Below, piece by piece: positions 31,517-44,422 of a DNA stretch of 64,000 nt. The DNA is from Podospora comata. Its lineage: Eukaryota > Ascomycota > Sordariomycetes > Sordariales > Podosporaceae. A program made the position numbers and the translations under genes. The stretch covers positions 1,550,001 through 1,614,000 of the forward strand of contig CP071499.1 of NCBI GenBank assembly GCA_017354895.1. The letters run 5' to 3'. The notes under the pieces are model-generated. The model made no database searches and was not told the origin of the DNA. It worked only from the letters and a program-made list of their open reading frames with translations. Within the stretch, counting starts at the first letter, position 1, and every line of letters starts with the position of its first letter.

Positions 31517-34500
31517 TGGGTGTAAAATGATGCAACTGTGACATGTAAGCCTAACTTTCGGTGGTCCGTGTTGACTTTCTCTCTTCTCTGTCACAGAGAA
31601 AACCTAAGAGCTGAGAGAAATAAGCTTGGCGACTCGCATCTCGAGGGACGAAGGCTGAAAAACAGGAGCGGGGTTTACTCAGGCAGTACATGATCATACT
31701 TGTTCAGCTGAACGCCCATATCTTACCCTTACCAATCACATCTTCAGCTGCTGTTGCCCGTATCAGCCAATCCACACGCCATCTTTGACCACAGAAGCTG
31801 ATACGTCGTAGACAGAACGATAGAGACTACCAACTAGACTACTCTGCCATGAGAACGAATAGGTGGATAGATAGACATCCACATTCCTAGCTTACAGGTT
31901 TCAACGAGGTCCAATAAGCCTTCAAGGTCATCGAATCTAGAGGTCTTCAAAACTGATCGAGAGACAGATTGACAACACCGCATTGTTATGTCTGTACCTT
32001 GACTTCGTAAAACTCATATTTTGTGTTTCAGACTCTCTTTACATGTCCAGAGGATGTCTGGGATCAGCTCAACAACATAGCTTAAATTGCATCTGCCAGC
32101 TTACGATTATCAGGGCGTTTACGACGAAAAAGATCCCGGAAGGTTGAATCGGGTTGCTGTTTTGTTGGAGGCTAGTTGCAGAAAAGCGGTCAGAAGTTTA
32201 GGAAAGAATGAAATAGCGAACCACGAGAAGACCCATACTGAACTACTCTTCCGGATTAGTCGGCCGAAGGAGAAAGGATTGTGACTAGAATCGGAACTAC
32301 ATACCTCTGGTATGTCCGTTGGTTAGCTGACGGCCATGTTTCAGCCGCTGGTGATGCTCGAGATAGTTTGCATACGTAGAGACAAAAAGTCCCACTCGTT
32401 AATATCTCCCTCGGCTTTTCACCATATCTGTTTTGTATTCCCTGGGCGTTCAGCAAGGACAGTAGAACAGACCGGGACCCCGAAAAGGCACTCACGCACC
32501 TCCCCGGCCAATATTGATTTAAATCTATCAGTGTCATGTTGAAGGGCTGTCGTCATCTCCCTTGCTGCCCCCAAACATACCAGGTATCTTGCCCCTTCTA
32601 ACTCAAACACTGTTATAGCCAGCTGGTTCAAAGACACCAACCAAGCATACCCAGAGCAATAGCACAGCACAAAGTTATCTACTCATGCAGCTTCTCATCA
32701 CCCATCCAGTGGCAACAGCCCCGACCTCGTATTTAGTCTCCCTTCACGGCTCCAGCATGTGTTCCAAGTTGAAGGTAATCTGCGCCTAAGACACATCCTG
32801 TAAAGACAACCCGCCTTCAGCCACCACCCCGCCCCATCTTGTTACTCTTTACCCCTCCGGGAGAACCAAGCTCAGCATGAAGGTATGGTAACTCACCGGC
32901 TAAGCTCCCTAGTTGAGCAGTTCTATGCCCGGGGTGAAGATATCTATGTTGCTCTCACCCAGAAGAAGCCAGATACGGAAGCCGAGCATGAACGGAGACG
33001 CCCAGGCCGGCCCCAAGGCTTTACCACTAGCGAGAATCACTGCATAAAGCACCACAATTCTGTTTCCAGTTACCGTAAGGATGAAGCAAGCAAGAAACAG
33101 TTAGCTCCAAAGAGCGCAGTACCACTCCCACTCGGCGATATCCTCTGCACAACACCCATCGTGTACATCTCTGTCAGCCCCAGAACTGACACAAATCATG
33201 CCACTGAGCAGTCAAACCAGCCGATGAACCCAAACAACAAAAAACACCCAGCCGGCCGGCCGCGCCGGAATTAAAACCATCTCCGGCCAACCTCAAACAC
33301 ATACTATTTTTCCCGGCCCGCAGTCCGCAGTTCCACCGGGACAGCAGTGCCAAACTCAAGCGGGAAAAGCATGAGACGAAAGCTCGACACAGTAGCAAAA
33401 CTGTGGCGAATTTGTCTCCCGGATTTTGTTCCCTGATGACGGGAGGGTGTGTACACAACAAGTTGCTATTCGCCCCGAGATCAGGCCTTTACCGTGAAAT
33501 CACTCGCTCATACTGACAGCATCTCCGGCGCTTTCGGCAGACAATCTTGAATCTTGCTCGCACCGGTCTAGTAGCCTTGTATGTGCAAAGTGGCTGTTGA
33601 GTGCCCCTGACCATAAAGACAACAGAACTCTGACTTGCCACTCGGCATTCATCAAAGCCATTCATCACGAGAAGAAAACAACCAATGGAACCATAGATTA
33701 ACTTCCTCGATATCCGGCATCCTCCCCCAACTGGTTCACCCAATAGCATCAACCTCACAACCATACCGTAACACCATACCATTCAGCCTACTTTCACCCC
33801 CATGACAGCGCTAAGTTGTCCTGGTCACAACCAACCAGTCAGGCACCCAATCTCAGCGAGAAACCCCCGGTAAGTTGGGAATGAAAGATGGAATTTGCCG
33901 TATATTGACTGTATGACGGCATTTGCGCCAGGCTTCTAGCAATCTGTCGTCGACAGGGTAGGTCAAATTTGCGTTCCTGGTCTTCGGCCTCTCGATTGGT
34001 GTTTGGTAGAAAAGAGTAGCTAGGGGCCATAAGAAGTTGAACAATAGCCGTTGTTGATTCCGGTAACAGGTAACGTTGCAGATCTTCGGCCTCTAGTCGT
34101 CCCTCCAGACGAGATATACCATCCGGAAAAGCCCCCCCTTCATTGCAGCATTCCTGCCGTGTAGAGACGAGCGAACTTCGGAGGCACAATCGAAAGTGTA
34201 TGATGTTTGTGCTCCCGGTCGTGTAAACTCGTCCCGGCATGTTGATCAGATTGTAGGCAACAATTCGTCGTCTCGGAGAATTCCCGCAATATAGTCTCAC
34301 ACCCCCCTTTCCGTTTTCCTTTTCGGGTCAACATAAGCTTCCTTCCTCCCCCAATATAAAGTCTTTCCAGGAACCTGGAGTAGCCCATATTGCACAACGC
34401 ACACTCATATATTAAATGATGTACCCTCCTCTTCCTTCCCCGGCCAGTCCTACCCCAGCCATACGCCGATATGAAGAGCCGAAAAGAGCGGAGACAACAC

Positions 34501-37500
34501 TAGAGTGCCAGCCAAGAAAGGTAACCGTTGGACGGTATATGAAGTGTAGCAGGCCAAAATCTGGAGAACCGCAGATTTACCCGGATTCTGTCTCCTCGTC
34601 TATCGTCCAAGACAACCCCTGCTTGCCCGATCCGTCAATTTGGCTAGTCTTGGAGAGCTTGTAAGGGAAAAAGCCAGGTATATAGACAGCCATTCGACTG
34701 GTTAAAGTCTCCGGTTCCAAAGAGCTACAATGTGACTTTATGTCATCTTGGAGCTCTCCCCAAATTTCCGTCGATGCTACTTGGAAGTGCATCTCGTCTG
34801 AATCTGAAAAAGCGATCGACAGTTCATCCGCAATGCGCTTGCTCATCTGATCATCAGGAAGATATATGAGACGAAGGGAACAAAAAGAGACGAAGAAAAG
34901 GTCCTTTCGTCAAGCGCGTGACGTGCGCTCGAGCCGGATGGTTTTTCAACGGATCGGAGTCAACAGACCTAGAGACAACGCACTACACACAGACACTGTC
35001 TGGTTCCGTGATCTTCACTCGAAGATTTCGAGAAGTCCCGTCAAATTAATTAGGTCCGACAACACATTGGTGGACGAGGGCGGGGAAGATGGTGGCCTGG
35101 GGTTTGGGGTAGAATTAGCCGCAGTTTCAAAGTTTCAACTCTGCATGCGGGTATGTTGCAGTCTGCAGCACAACATCTCGGCTCTTGTTTGCCCAGCCCG
35201 GAATCCGAGTCGTCGTCGCTGTCACCAGCGCCCTTGGCGGCTGGTACGGAATACAAAACGGCCGGTCGTGCAAAGACCAGGCGGTTCTAGAGGAAAGCCG
35301 GATGCTGCGCTTGCAGCACCTTGGTCATGGAAGCATACAGCATAACTCGCGGATGCCGAAAACTGTGACGAAAGATCGATGCTATCCAATATGCCGCGCG
35401 GGAATGCGAGGAGGCCATCGAGCGGCAGTGTCCCTTGGGGATCTGCCAACGTTCTAGAAAATGGTGGTGATCGTGCCAGACAGATAACCGCAGCCGACAG
35501 AACACTACATGGATGGGCAAGCCCTTTCGGGAAGTGAGATCACGCCTGGACGGGACCATGATAATCCCCCAAGCTCGTAGTCAGCTTCATGTACTGAATG
35601 ACGGCTTCATCCAAGAAAACTCACATCGGATTGCAACCATGAACTTTCAACAACTACCGATAGGCCGCTCAGCACGGCAGATAAGATTGTGCGGCGGAAG
35701 TCCGGCTCATCCACAGGACGTCAAGTCAAAAAGAGCTCTGATACTTGCTAGGTCCAAGGCAGAAAGAAGAGGCGACCAGTAGGAAAGAAAGTCTGCCCTT
35801 AGAAAGAGAGCTGGTTGGGTAGTATTGCATCTTGACGCGTGGAGGATTGCCCCCAGGCGTCCATGTCCAGATATACGGTTAGGCAATCAGGGCGTCAATG
35901 CGAGTCCGAGGGAACTGGCTGTCAGAAGCCTTATGGTTGGCTCATTGGTTTGGTGAACCATATTCTCATGAAAGGCGGTTTGGTGTCTTTAGGGCCAAAA
36001 GAACAAGTACCAACAGAGTGTCTCGACCGGTATGGCATGGCAAGAGCATGGGTGCCAGTCTGCTCGACTCTCTCCCCGTTATTCAGTTAGTTCGCTGCAA
36101 CTTCCGTGGTAGAAATGAACATTGCAGTCTCGGGACCGACGCAGGAGGACCGATAAAACGCCCGGCCTAATGTTCGGCGCATATTGAAATTTTGCGTCGA
36201 TATTCATATAGTCGCAGAACAGACGGTCCTGTACTGTGGTTGCTTATGAGATGATTATGAGCGAGCCGCGACGTCCTATTTCCGTGCCGTTCCAATCAGG
36301 ACACCGAGAAGAGGTCTGAAAATGCCCGACATCCGTTCAACTTTGGCGATGCTTGATCTCAAATGTAGATGGCAATGTAACTTGGCCCCATATCGTGGGG
36401 TATGCGTAAGCAAAGGTGCGCTTGACTTTGACGGGAGGTGGTAGTTGGTGGGTGGGTGCCATGGCATCTGTCAGGATGCGGCAAGTGTCTGGTTGAGCGT
36501 CGACCTGGCGGGTTTGGAAATAGAAACCTGGAAACAGCCATCGATCTCAGCAGCCCGTCCATGTCGTCCGTCATGTCGTCGTCAGCAAGCCATGCCAAAT
36601 CCGGGGCTTGGACGGGCCGATGGAGTGTGGGTGTTGGCGACTTGTGTTCGATGAAACGAAAGTGCATCTGTGGCTGAAGTAGCCAAGCACAGGACGACTC
36701 CCAAGTTTGGTACGACATCAGCAATGGCTGGGACCCTTCGTTAAGGCGTTTCAAAACAATAACCTGAACGGTACAGTTCAGTGGCCGATGGAGCATGCCG
36801 CATTGACGGAGCAGATGTATACAACTAGAACGGTGAGACGACGGGATCGAAAGCAACCTGAGGAGCAAGGTTGTTAGCCCGTCCTGTATCTGACTTTGTT
36901 CCGCCTAACGCTCTGTTGAGGTAAGGATCGTCCCATGACAGGATTCATCACATGACATCTACACCTAACTGGTTCAAACGTCAGGTAAAGTCAAGCGTCG
37001 TTGTATGGTCTCGGACGCCAAGAGTCCATGGTGGAAGCGATGATAGACGGTGGGAAGCCAATCTTTCGCGCCGCTTGCCGGGCCCAGGGACGGGACGATC
37101 AGTGCCCCACACAAGTAACCCTCCTTTTCCCCAGAGAGGAATGGCCGAATCGTGTTACTGGCACTCCGGTAGCCGAGGGCCTCTTTTGTTGGAGCAGTTC
37201 CCGTCCGGCCCCATCTTGTCTGCTTCTCTACGGCACGGGGGTGTATTCTGCCTTTATGTTTCGGCACCGAGAAGTGAAGCCCGGAGGAACACCACTGAAA
37301 AGACGAGGAGAGACGAAGCAGAGAGCTAGCTAGTAAGCTAATCTTCGAGCCATGAATGACGGGGATGACGGGGGCTGAAGAGCATGCGTAGGTGCTGGAC
37401 TTGTGTGTGACGACACATGGAACTGGGGGCTGGCTGTGAGCGATAAGCGTCTGCTTGGATGCTGAGGAGCCACTAGAGCCCAAACGATTGCCGTAGTTAG

Positions 37501-40500
37501 CCAAGTCGCTGATTAGCCACAAGCATTTTAAGCGGCATTATTCCCCCCAGCGCCCCCATCGTGGGGCACAAGACAGAAACCGGGAATCAGGGTCACATCT
37601 TTCCAACCACGGGTGCTGGCGAACCCTGTCAGGATCCGTGAACCGCGTTCATGACGGTGACCCCTGTGAACCCCTCTTGGCCCTTGTCTGACACATCGGC
37701 AAGCTTGCAGGTTCTGAAAAAGGCTTCGCAGACCGATGACATGGCGAGGTTATTCTGGTTGTAGACTCCGAGTGAGGCAACTATTGTCGAGCCGTACGCT
37801 TTGATATGTTCAGGCCGCGGTTGTCCAGTTGTTCGCGCAGATGGTTCGCCCGCCCGCTGCGAAGCGCTGCAACCGCCCGGTCCGCGGCAAGGCTCTCCCT
37901 GCTATTTCTGATCCGCCTCGATGCATTGTTATGATGGGCAAGTGATTGACAGTAGGCACGGGGGTTTGCTGACAGTGCAGACGTGGAAAAGGCCCTCGAG
38001 CCCCCCTCCGGCCAACAAGAAATGTAACCGAAAGACATCGGCATCCTAGCTGCTTCGATGGTGCCTATAGTTACCGAAATGCGGATGGCTGGCCTATCTT
38101 CAGCAAAGAGGAAAGGGGCGGCGTTGCAGCCAATGGAAGACAGAATGCCTTTCGTCACATTCACATCCACGACCCACGATGATCAGAAACAAACACGGCG
38201 GAGGATGTTTGCGTGGTCCATTCAGAGTCGAGATCAGAAATCTGCTGCAAGATGAGGGATCGAAGGAGGGCCACATGATAAAATTGACCATTGAGGTTGC
38301 AGTGTTTGACTGCATATGGCGTCGTGTGGCTTGCCGAGCATAAGTAGGCGATTGCGAGTAAGAGAGCCACACCGCTGGCTGGACCGGTCTCTGGACTTGT
38401 ACTGTAGAGAAGAGAAGACTCTGCCGGGTCACTGGAACCGGCGGCGGGAAGGCGTCAACAGCTTCATCTGCAAAATAAAGCCGGCAGATGTTTCGAGTGA
38501 CACGTGTGGTGGGCAATCTATTCTGAGACGGGGGACAGACGGTTCTGTTAATACAACTCTAAAAAGTTAATATTGACGGAACCGAGAAAAAGACCCCAAC
38601 GTCTAGATCATCCTGGGGGACGGCACGGCTATTTTGTCCGGGGGTGTCTCTCTGCCTTGGCGGCCACCTCACAGAGTGAGATTGTGAGGGCGTCGTGAGT
38701 CTTTGGTTCTCGAGGGCGTGTGTTGTGTGACGAGGACGAGGTGCCCGGCAGCCTGCAGCCCACAGCCCGCAGCTCGCGGGGTCAAGTTAAAAGAAGGCGA
38801 AAAGGTAGACATTTCGAGTCGTGGGCAAGGGTTCACCACCGCTCAACGGCACTGGAACGTGTTCCGGTCTTTTTGTCGATGGGAGAAGTGTTGAAAGCAG
38901 TAGGAGAGCGACGGGGGAGTTCCAGGTTGCGGTGGAGTGTGGACCCTGTGACTGCCGTAGCCGGGGGTTGGATGGCCCGCGCGCTATGGTCTTGTTAGCG
39001 GTCCTAACCCTGGCTAGCGCCATCACTGATATGCATCTCTATCCACATGCGCTGGCTTTCCACTCGCAAATGATGATGCTCTACCCCCGGGCAATCAACA
39101 CGATGGTTTGGAAGGGCAGCAAAAGGAGCCTCTCTTCCGTGCAGTCACGGACTTGTCTTGGCGAACTTGGCCCAGACCTCCGGTCACCTTCTTGCCTTTT
39201 CGTCTCTTGACTGCTGTGTAACAAAATCGGCTCGCTATTGACAACGTCAAACCCGTGGGAGAATTCCGGGATTGTTTGAGAGAGCCGGGCCATGATGAGA
39301 CGACTCGAAGGACGGGTTCAGCAATGGAACTGGGTTTCACTCCATCTCGTTGACATCAGCCGGTGTTCGGCTTGCCAGCGGGATGGCTTGTTTCCCGTCG
39401 TCTCCTAGGCCCCCTTACACAGGCTCTGGCGATGACTCGCACTGTTCACCCTGTGGTGGTCAAAGGTCTCATATCTCAAGTCCCCAAGGTCCCCGCCGTG
39501 GAAGCATCGCCGTCCACGGAGCGGGCCCCATCTCCCCCGCACACAGCAAAGAAAGGAAGTACACTGTGCAACAGCGGGCCATATCGGTGCTGAACTAACT
39601 GCTGATCAGGCTGACAGACGGTGTTTGTCCCGTCTCTGCGGATTTAGCCCGCTCCCGGTGCCTTAGCTGTCTTCCAAAGCTTCCAAGCCAGATCCCAAAC
39701 ACATTCCACACCTCATTGCTGGCCTTGATAGGCCTACCCCCTGATCCAAGGGTTCGACTGCAGGTAGGTAGGTGCTTGGTCCATTCCTACACTAGGACTG
39801 GATGGTCCCGTTAACCCGCTTGCTGGATTGTCGCGATCAGTCCCTGCGATCCCTGTCGGACAATCTGCAGAACGCACCTCTTCCATCCACTCACGGACCG
39901 TCAGGTCGCCGGCGCCTCTTCTCTTACTTTAAGTGCTCCTCCACCGCGGCGGGCAACAGCTGGAGGCCAATATATCCTCTCACACCATGGCCCACCAGCC
40001 CGGCTTTACCATATTGCTCTGAAATATCCCGACTGCCTGCTACCCCTCCTGATACCCTGCTACACTACTACCCTAGCTGCTACCCTCTGACCCCAGATCG
40101 AGCCGGGACGTGGTACCAGACCCGCCTGTCAAGAGCCGAGTCCTGAGCTTGTACGGCAGGGCTGTTGCTGCACCTGAACACAGATGATAAAAGCAGGCGG
40201 CCCTGCAGCTTTCACCACCTGGGCAAACAAGACTCGAACTTCTCTTCCGGCTCCCCTCCGTTCGATTCCGACTCGGAACACTGCGCATTTGTCTTGTGCT
40301 GCTGCTCCCGACCTTTGGCCAGCACATCCCTACCACCTGCTTCCACGGTGTGAACTTGATGGTATCCAGACCGGTGGCGCTGTGGTACAAGACAACGTCA
40401 ACCTTCGACACCCACGCGTGCCCTCGGCTGGCCACAGAGCTGGTCCAACCATCCAACCACAGCTGGCCCTGTCTTCATTTGTGGCTTCTGCAGCTGCACG

Positions 40501-40822
40501 AAACCCCTGCTCCTCGGCGAGCATCACCGCCAAACACCAGAGACAGCATCAAGATCGCAAGATCCCAGATCCCGGGCTCTCACCCTTGCCACCTCCCCGC
40601 AAGAGCTCGGCACACACTGCTGGCTCGAGGCTCGACTAGTGGCCTGCCATTGTTTCTCCCCCGCTGAGACAAGGCCTCACTTCCGACCCTTCAACCCGGC
40701 TACCCGGATTCGTATATGTGGCTGCTCTCGCCCGGCAGCAAGTGGCTCTCTCTAGTGTACGGCTGCCCACCTTTTGCAAATCAGCTATCTGACTAGTTCC
40801 AAGACAAGAGACTGACCGAGTA
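31517..40822. other. 9.3-kb region without a recognisable gene, upstream of velvet gene
   Basis: Both strands contain only short frames without family signatures, for example 32885-33274 and 37001-37333 on the plus strand and 36359-36868 on the minus strand. Base composition stays balanced and there is no obvious AT-rich mutated repeat. No tRNA, rRNA or transposon end was recognised. The most economical reading is the upstream regulatory region and long leader of the velvet gene, perhaps with non-coding transcripts. Confidence 0.5.
40716..40796 (+). promoter_or_regulatory. Upstream ORF 1 in velvet-gene leader
   Basis: ATG at 40716 followed by 25 further codons and TAG at 40794-40796. It lies 83 bp before the main ATG. 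Whether it is in the transcript depends on the unknown start site. Confidence 0.4.
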
Positions 40823-40864
40823 ATGAAAAGGCTCGGATCCCCTCTTCTATTCATCCATTTGTGA
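40823..40864 (+). promoter_or_regulatory. Upstream ORF 2 in velvet-gene leader
   Basis: Thirteen codons (MKRLGSPLLFIHL) ending at TGA 40862-40864, only 14 nt before the main start. The short gap makes reinitiation at the main ATG inefficient in known eukaryotic cases. Confidence 0.45.
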
Positions 40865-40878
40865 TCCCGCCTCCCCCA

Positions 40879-42444
40879 ATGTCTACAGTGGTCGACTTTG
40901 CTCCTCACGACTTTGGCCGTCATCCCATGTTGGACGTCGACAGCATGTCTCGACCACATCACAGCTACCACGAGGGATATGCCCCCGGACATGGGCACTA
41001 CGCTCCAGAGCACCCACCGTACCCACCACCACAGCCCTCTCACCTCACCCAGCCGCCACGGCTGCCCTCCATGGCCACCATGATATCGACTGCAGGAGCA
41101 AGCCACCCTCCTGCAATGCCAAATGGACGAGACGTCTCCTACCCGGGAGGGAAACCGGGCTACTATTCAGACTACGCAACCCCCTCGCCAGTCGGGCAGA
41201 CACCTCCGCAGTTCCCTGGTCCGAGCAACGACCCCCATGCCTTCTCCAGGCGGGCAGTCGACATCCGGCGCTCGCCCACCCTATCATCAACAGCCAGTGA
41301 CCGGTCATCTGACGAGGTAGCCCACGAGATGCGTCTGAGGCAAATGAACAGCTTCCGAGACCACCACAGCCAAGGGCTCCCACGACAGTATCCCCATCAA
41401 TCCCCCCGTTCAAGAGGGAGTTCCCTCCACCACGACAGCGCTCTCCCACCAGTATTGATGGGCGGCCCCTCTGCCAGCCCTTACGTCCCAGCATCAGCAT
41501 ACATGAACGGCCGCCCGCCACCGCACCTCCCCCAAAGCCCATCAAACAGCACCCAAGCCAGCGCCTCCCCAAGACAAGAGGGGAAATCCATGAGCATATC
41601 CAACCTCCTCAGCTCAGACAGCGCCACCACCACCACTACCTCCTCCTCCTCCACCTCCCACCCAAACACCACCACAATCATGAACACCGCCACCACCTCC
41701 CACCCCTCCTACCCACCCCCAGCTCCCTCCCCCATCCCCTCAACCTCAGAATACCGCATCTCGGTCCGCCAACAACCTTACGCCGCCCGCTCCTGCGGCT
41801 TCGGCGAGCGCGACCGCCGAGTAATCGACCCACCCCCCATAGTCCAACTAACAATCCACGACCCCTCCCTCTCCCCAGAGGAACTCTCCCGCCGACTCCG
41901 GCACCAATTCTCCGTGGTCCACTGCTCCATCTACGACGACCGCGGCGAGCGCGACATGTCAGCCATGCCCGAAGACTTCCGTCAACAACGCCGTCTCATG
42001 GGCACCCTCGTCGCCTCCCCTTTTGTCGGCCAAGACGAAAACGGGGAGGAGGGCTGCTTCTTTTGCTTTCCTGACCTGAGCTGCAGAACACCTGGGAGTT
42101 TCAGGTTGAAGTTTGCGCTTGTGGTGCTGGATCCGATGAGTATGCGAATGGGGGATAGGAGTAAGATTGTGGCTACGGCGATGAGCGAGGTTTTTTGCGT
42201 GTATAATGCAAAGGATTTTCCTGGTATGAAGGCTAGTACGGGGTTGACGAAACGGTTGAAGGAGCAGGGGTGTCTGATTAGTATCAAGAAGGGGAACGAG
42301 AAGAGGGAGACGCCTGGGGGAGGGGGTGGGGGTGGTGGGAGGAGGGGGGCCGAGGAGGTTGAGGAGGAGGAGGAGGAAGGGGAGGGGGATAGTGAGGGGG
42401 AGGGGGAGAAGAGGGGGAGGAAGAGGGTGAAGAGGAGCGCGTGA
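40879..42444 (+). CDS. velC: Velvet-domain regulator, VelC type
   Basis: A 521-residue intronless frame from the ATG at 40879 (MSTVVDF). Residues 1-290 are Pro/Ser/His-rich and disordered. The velvet domain runs from about 290 (EYRISVRQQPYAARSCGFGE) through DRRVIDPPPIVQL, FSVVHCSIYDDRGERD and FCFPDLSCRTPGSFRLKFAL to about 468 (GCLISIKKGNEK). A Gly-rich, acidic and basic tail follows. A long disordered N-terminus with the velvet domain at the C-terminus is the VelC layout; VosA and VelB carry it differently. Velvet proteins bind DNA and each other to couple sexual or asexual development to secondary metabolism. The coding strand changes from strongly C-rich to G-rich at about 42050. Confidence 0.88.
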   Translation: MSTVVDFAPHDFGRHPMLDVDSMSRPHHSYHEGYAPGHGHYAPEHPPYPPPQPSHLTQPPRLPSMATMISTAGASHPPAMPNGRDVSYPGGKPGYYSDYATPSPVGQTPPQFPGPSNDPHAFSRRAVDIRRSPTLSSTASDRSSDEVAHEMRLRQMNSFRDHHSQGLPRQYPHQSPRSRGSSLHHDSALPPVLMGGPSASPYVPASAYMNGRPPPHLPQSPSNSTQASASPRQEGKSMSISNLLSSDSATTTTTSSSSTSHPNTTTIMNTATTSHPSYPPPAPSPIPSTSEYRISVRQQPYAARSCGFGERDRRVIDPPPIVQLTIHDPSLSPEELSRRLRHQFSVVHCSIYDDRGERDMSAMPEDFRQQRRLMGTLVASPFVGQDENGEEGCFFCFPDLSCRTPGSFRLKFALVVLDPMSMRMGDRSKIVATAMSEVFCVYNAKDFPGMKASTGLTKRLKEQGCLISIKKGNEKRETPGGGGGGGGRRGAEEVEEEEEEGEGDSEGEGEKRGRKRVKRSA

Positions 42445-44422
42445 CTAGCTGGGGTGTTTTGTTGTTTGCTCCCCCTCCCTTTTTGGAGGGAGGCAGGGGA
42501 TGGCGATTATGATTATGATGATGAGAGGACACCGCTCAGAAAGGGCGGAGAGAAGAGTGGCTGGTGGCATTTGAAATGCTAACGCCACGGTAACAACAAC
42601 AACCACAAGCAACAGAGCTGAACTTGTCAACCACACAGACAAGTTCAGATGCTTTTTTTCCAGCAAAGAGCGAACAGATACCCCATCATCTTGTTTTTTT
42701 GATCTCCTATTTCACTTTTCTTTCCGAGAAAACACCCACATGACGGAACAGCAGCAACAATTACGAAGGGACGAACTGGACAAAAGCAAACGGGAAAAGT
42801 TTGGGGCCACGGAACACAGGGGGACCAAAACGGACTGCGGGTACGGAAAAACGAGAGTCTCCTCCGGGTTGGATGTATTTTTTTTCTTGCTCTTTTTGGG
42901 TGTAACTGGTGTCGCTTGAACTAGATCTCTTTTATGAGACTTTTGGTATCACGGTTCGGTTGGCGAGGGCGACGACGGAGTTAAGAGTGAACATGTCAAG
43001 CTTGTGCATTTCGTTCTGCTTTTTGCTTTTATGGTCTTACCGATACGGAGAGAAAGACTGGGAAACAAGTTCTGTGTGCATTTTGCATCTTAGCGAGCTT
43101 TCTAAGAGAGAAGAGAGAGAGATACCAAATCAATATCGATCAAAAGTGTTCTAATCATTCATGAGGCCTGTTCCGGTTTGACCAGAGATTTAAATGTCAA
43201 TGATAGAGATTGGGGGTGTAGTATGAGTTTGGCATGAGAAAATGACCTGAGGTGCTTGAGCGGGCGAGTGAGTGAGTGAGCGCGCTGCTCAGCTAATTCA
43301 GCATGAGTATGTTAAGTGAGAGCGTGAGCAAGAAAGCTCACCTCGCCATAAAAAGATAAAACGTCACTACGCGGGACACCTCTCTCAACCCCATCACCAG
43401 ATCCAGTATCCCGGCCTATCCTTCACAACCTCTCAACTTCGGCAACCTCAACCGCAAAAACGCATGTCTAAAACAACCCTCACAACCTTCCCATGTCTCA
43501 AAGTGAGGTGGCGTGCTACATACCTCCAGAAAAATAAACAATATCTCTGACTCAACCCACAATCGGGAAACCTCCCATTCGTGATTCATACCTTTCCCTC
43601 CTCATGCATACTGTGCAGCAAGCCACCACCCCCCAAAAAGCAACAACAACACACCTATCTACATATACATACATACACTATAGAAATTTCCATACCGTGC
43701 CGATCACCCCAAAAAGACAAAACCAACCCCCATCCTCTTTCGGACCCCTTCCACCCCTCCTAACTGGCCACAATCCCCCCCCCCTTTCACCGGTTTCACC
43801 ACAGTGCGTGCGCCGCGATCTTTCGTTTCTTCTTTTCCCGGTGTGATAGAGAGCACATATGTAAGACTACACTAGTATACATGTAGGTTGCCGATCTCCC
43901 TCTTCTAGTCGCTTCCCATATGCAAATGCACCTCCAACCAACAACAAACCCGGTTTTGTACACGACAAACCCAAAACAAGCATCATCCTTGTTCACTTTG
44001 GGAATCACACATCCGACTGAGGAAGGGAACAAGAAAGTCTAGGAATGTTTGCTCCTGGTTTTGTCTTTCATTCTCTTGGCTGCTTGGAAGAGGTTGAAGG
44101 TTGAGCAGGAGGTGGGGTGGGGGTTATACACATCACTCTGGAAAAGGCAAGGCTGTAAATTACAAGTGTGGCTGACAAGCACTGTCAATGAAAGCAAACC
44201 CAAAACACCTGCTTTTCATTTTTATAAACCTTCCTGGATATCAAGACCAGAAACCAACAGTCAGTAACTACTGTAGAGACAATTACATTTTAACAAAAAG
44301 AAAGAAAAAACCATGATTTGGCCATGCCGGTATCAACTCCGCCTCCCCCCTCCTCCCGTGAATAATGCTTCATTCCCCTCCCCCCTCCTTATCAATATTT
44401 CAAATACACACACCCCTACTCT
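42445..44422. other. Intergenic region between velvet and RRP5 genes
   Basis: The two genes converge here. Only short frames and a GAGT-rich stretch near 43260-43300 are seen. No gene is supported. Confidence 0.55.

Noticed and set aside
32885-33274. 129-codon plus-strand frame with RRPGRPQG and GRPRRN AT-hook-like pieces
   Set aside because: The two GRP motifs are suggestive, but there is no flanking domain or clear gene structure, so chance is the better explanation.
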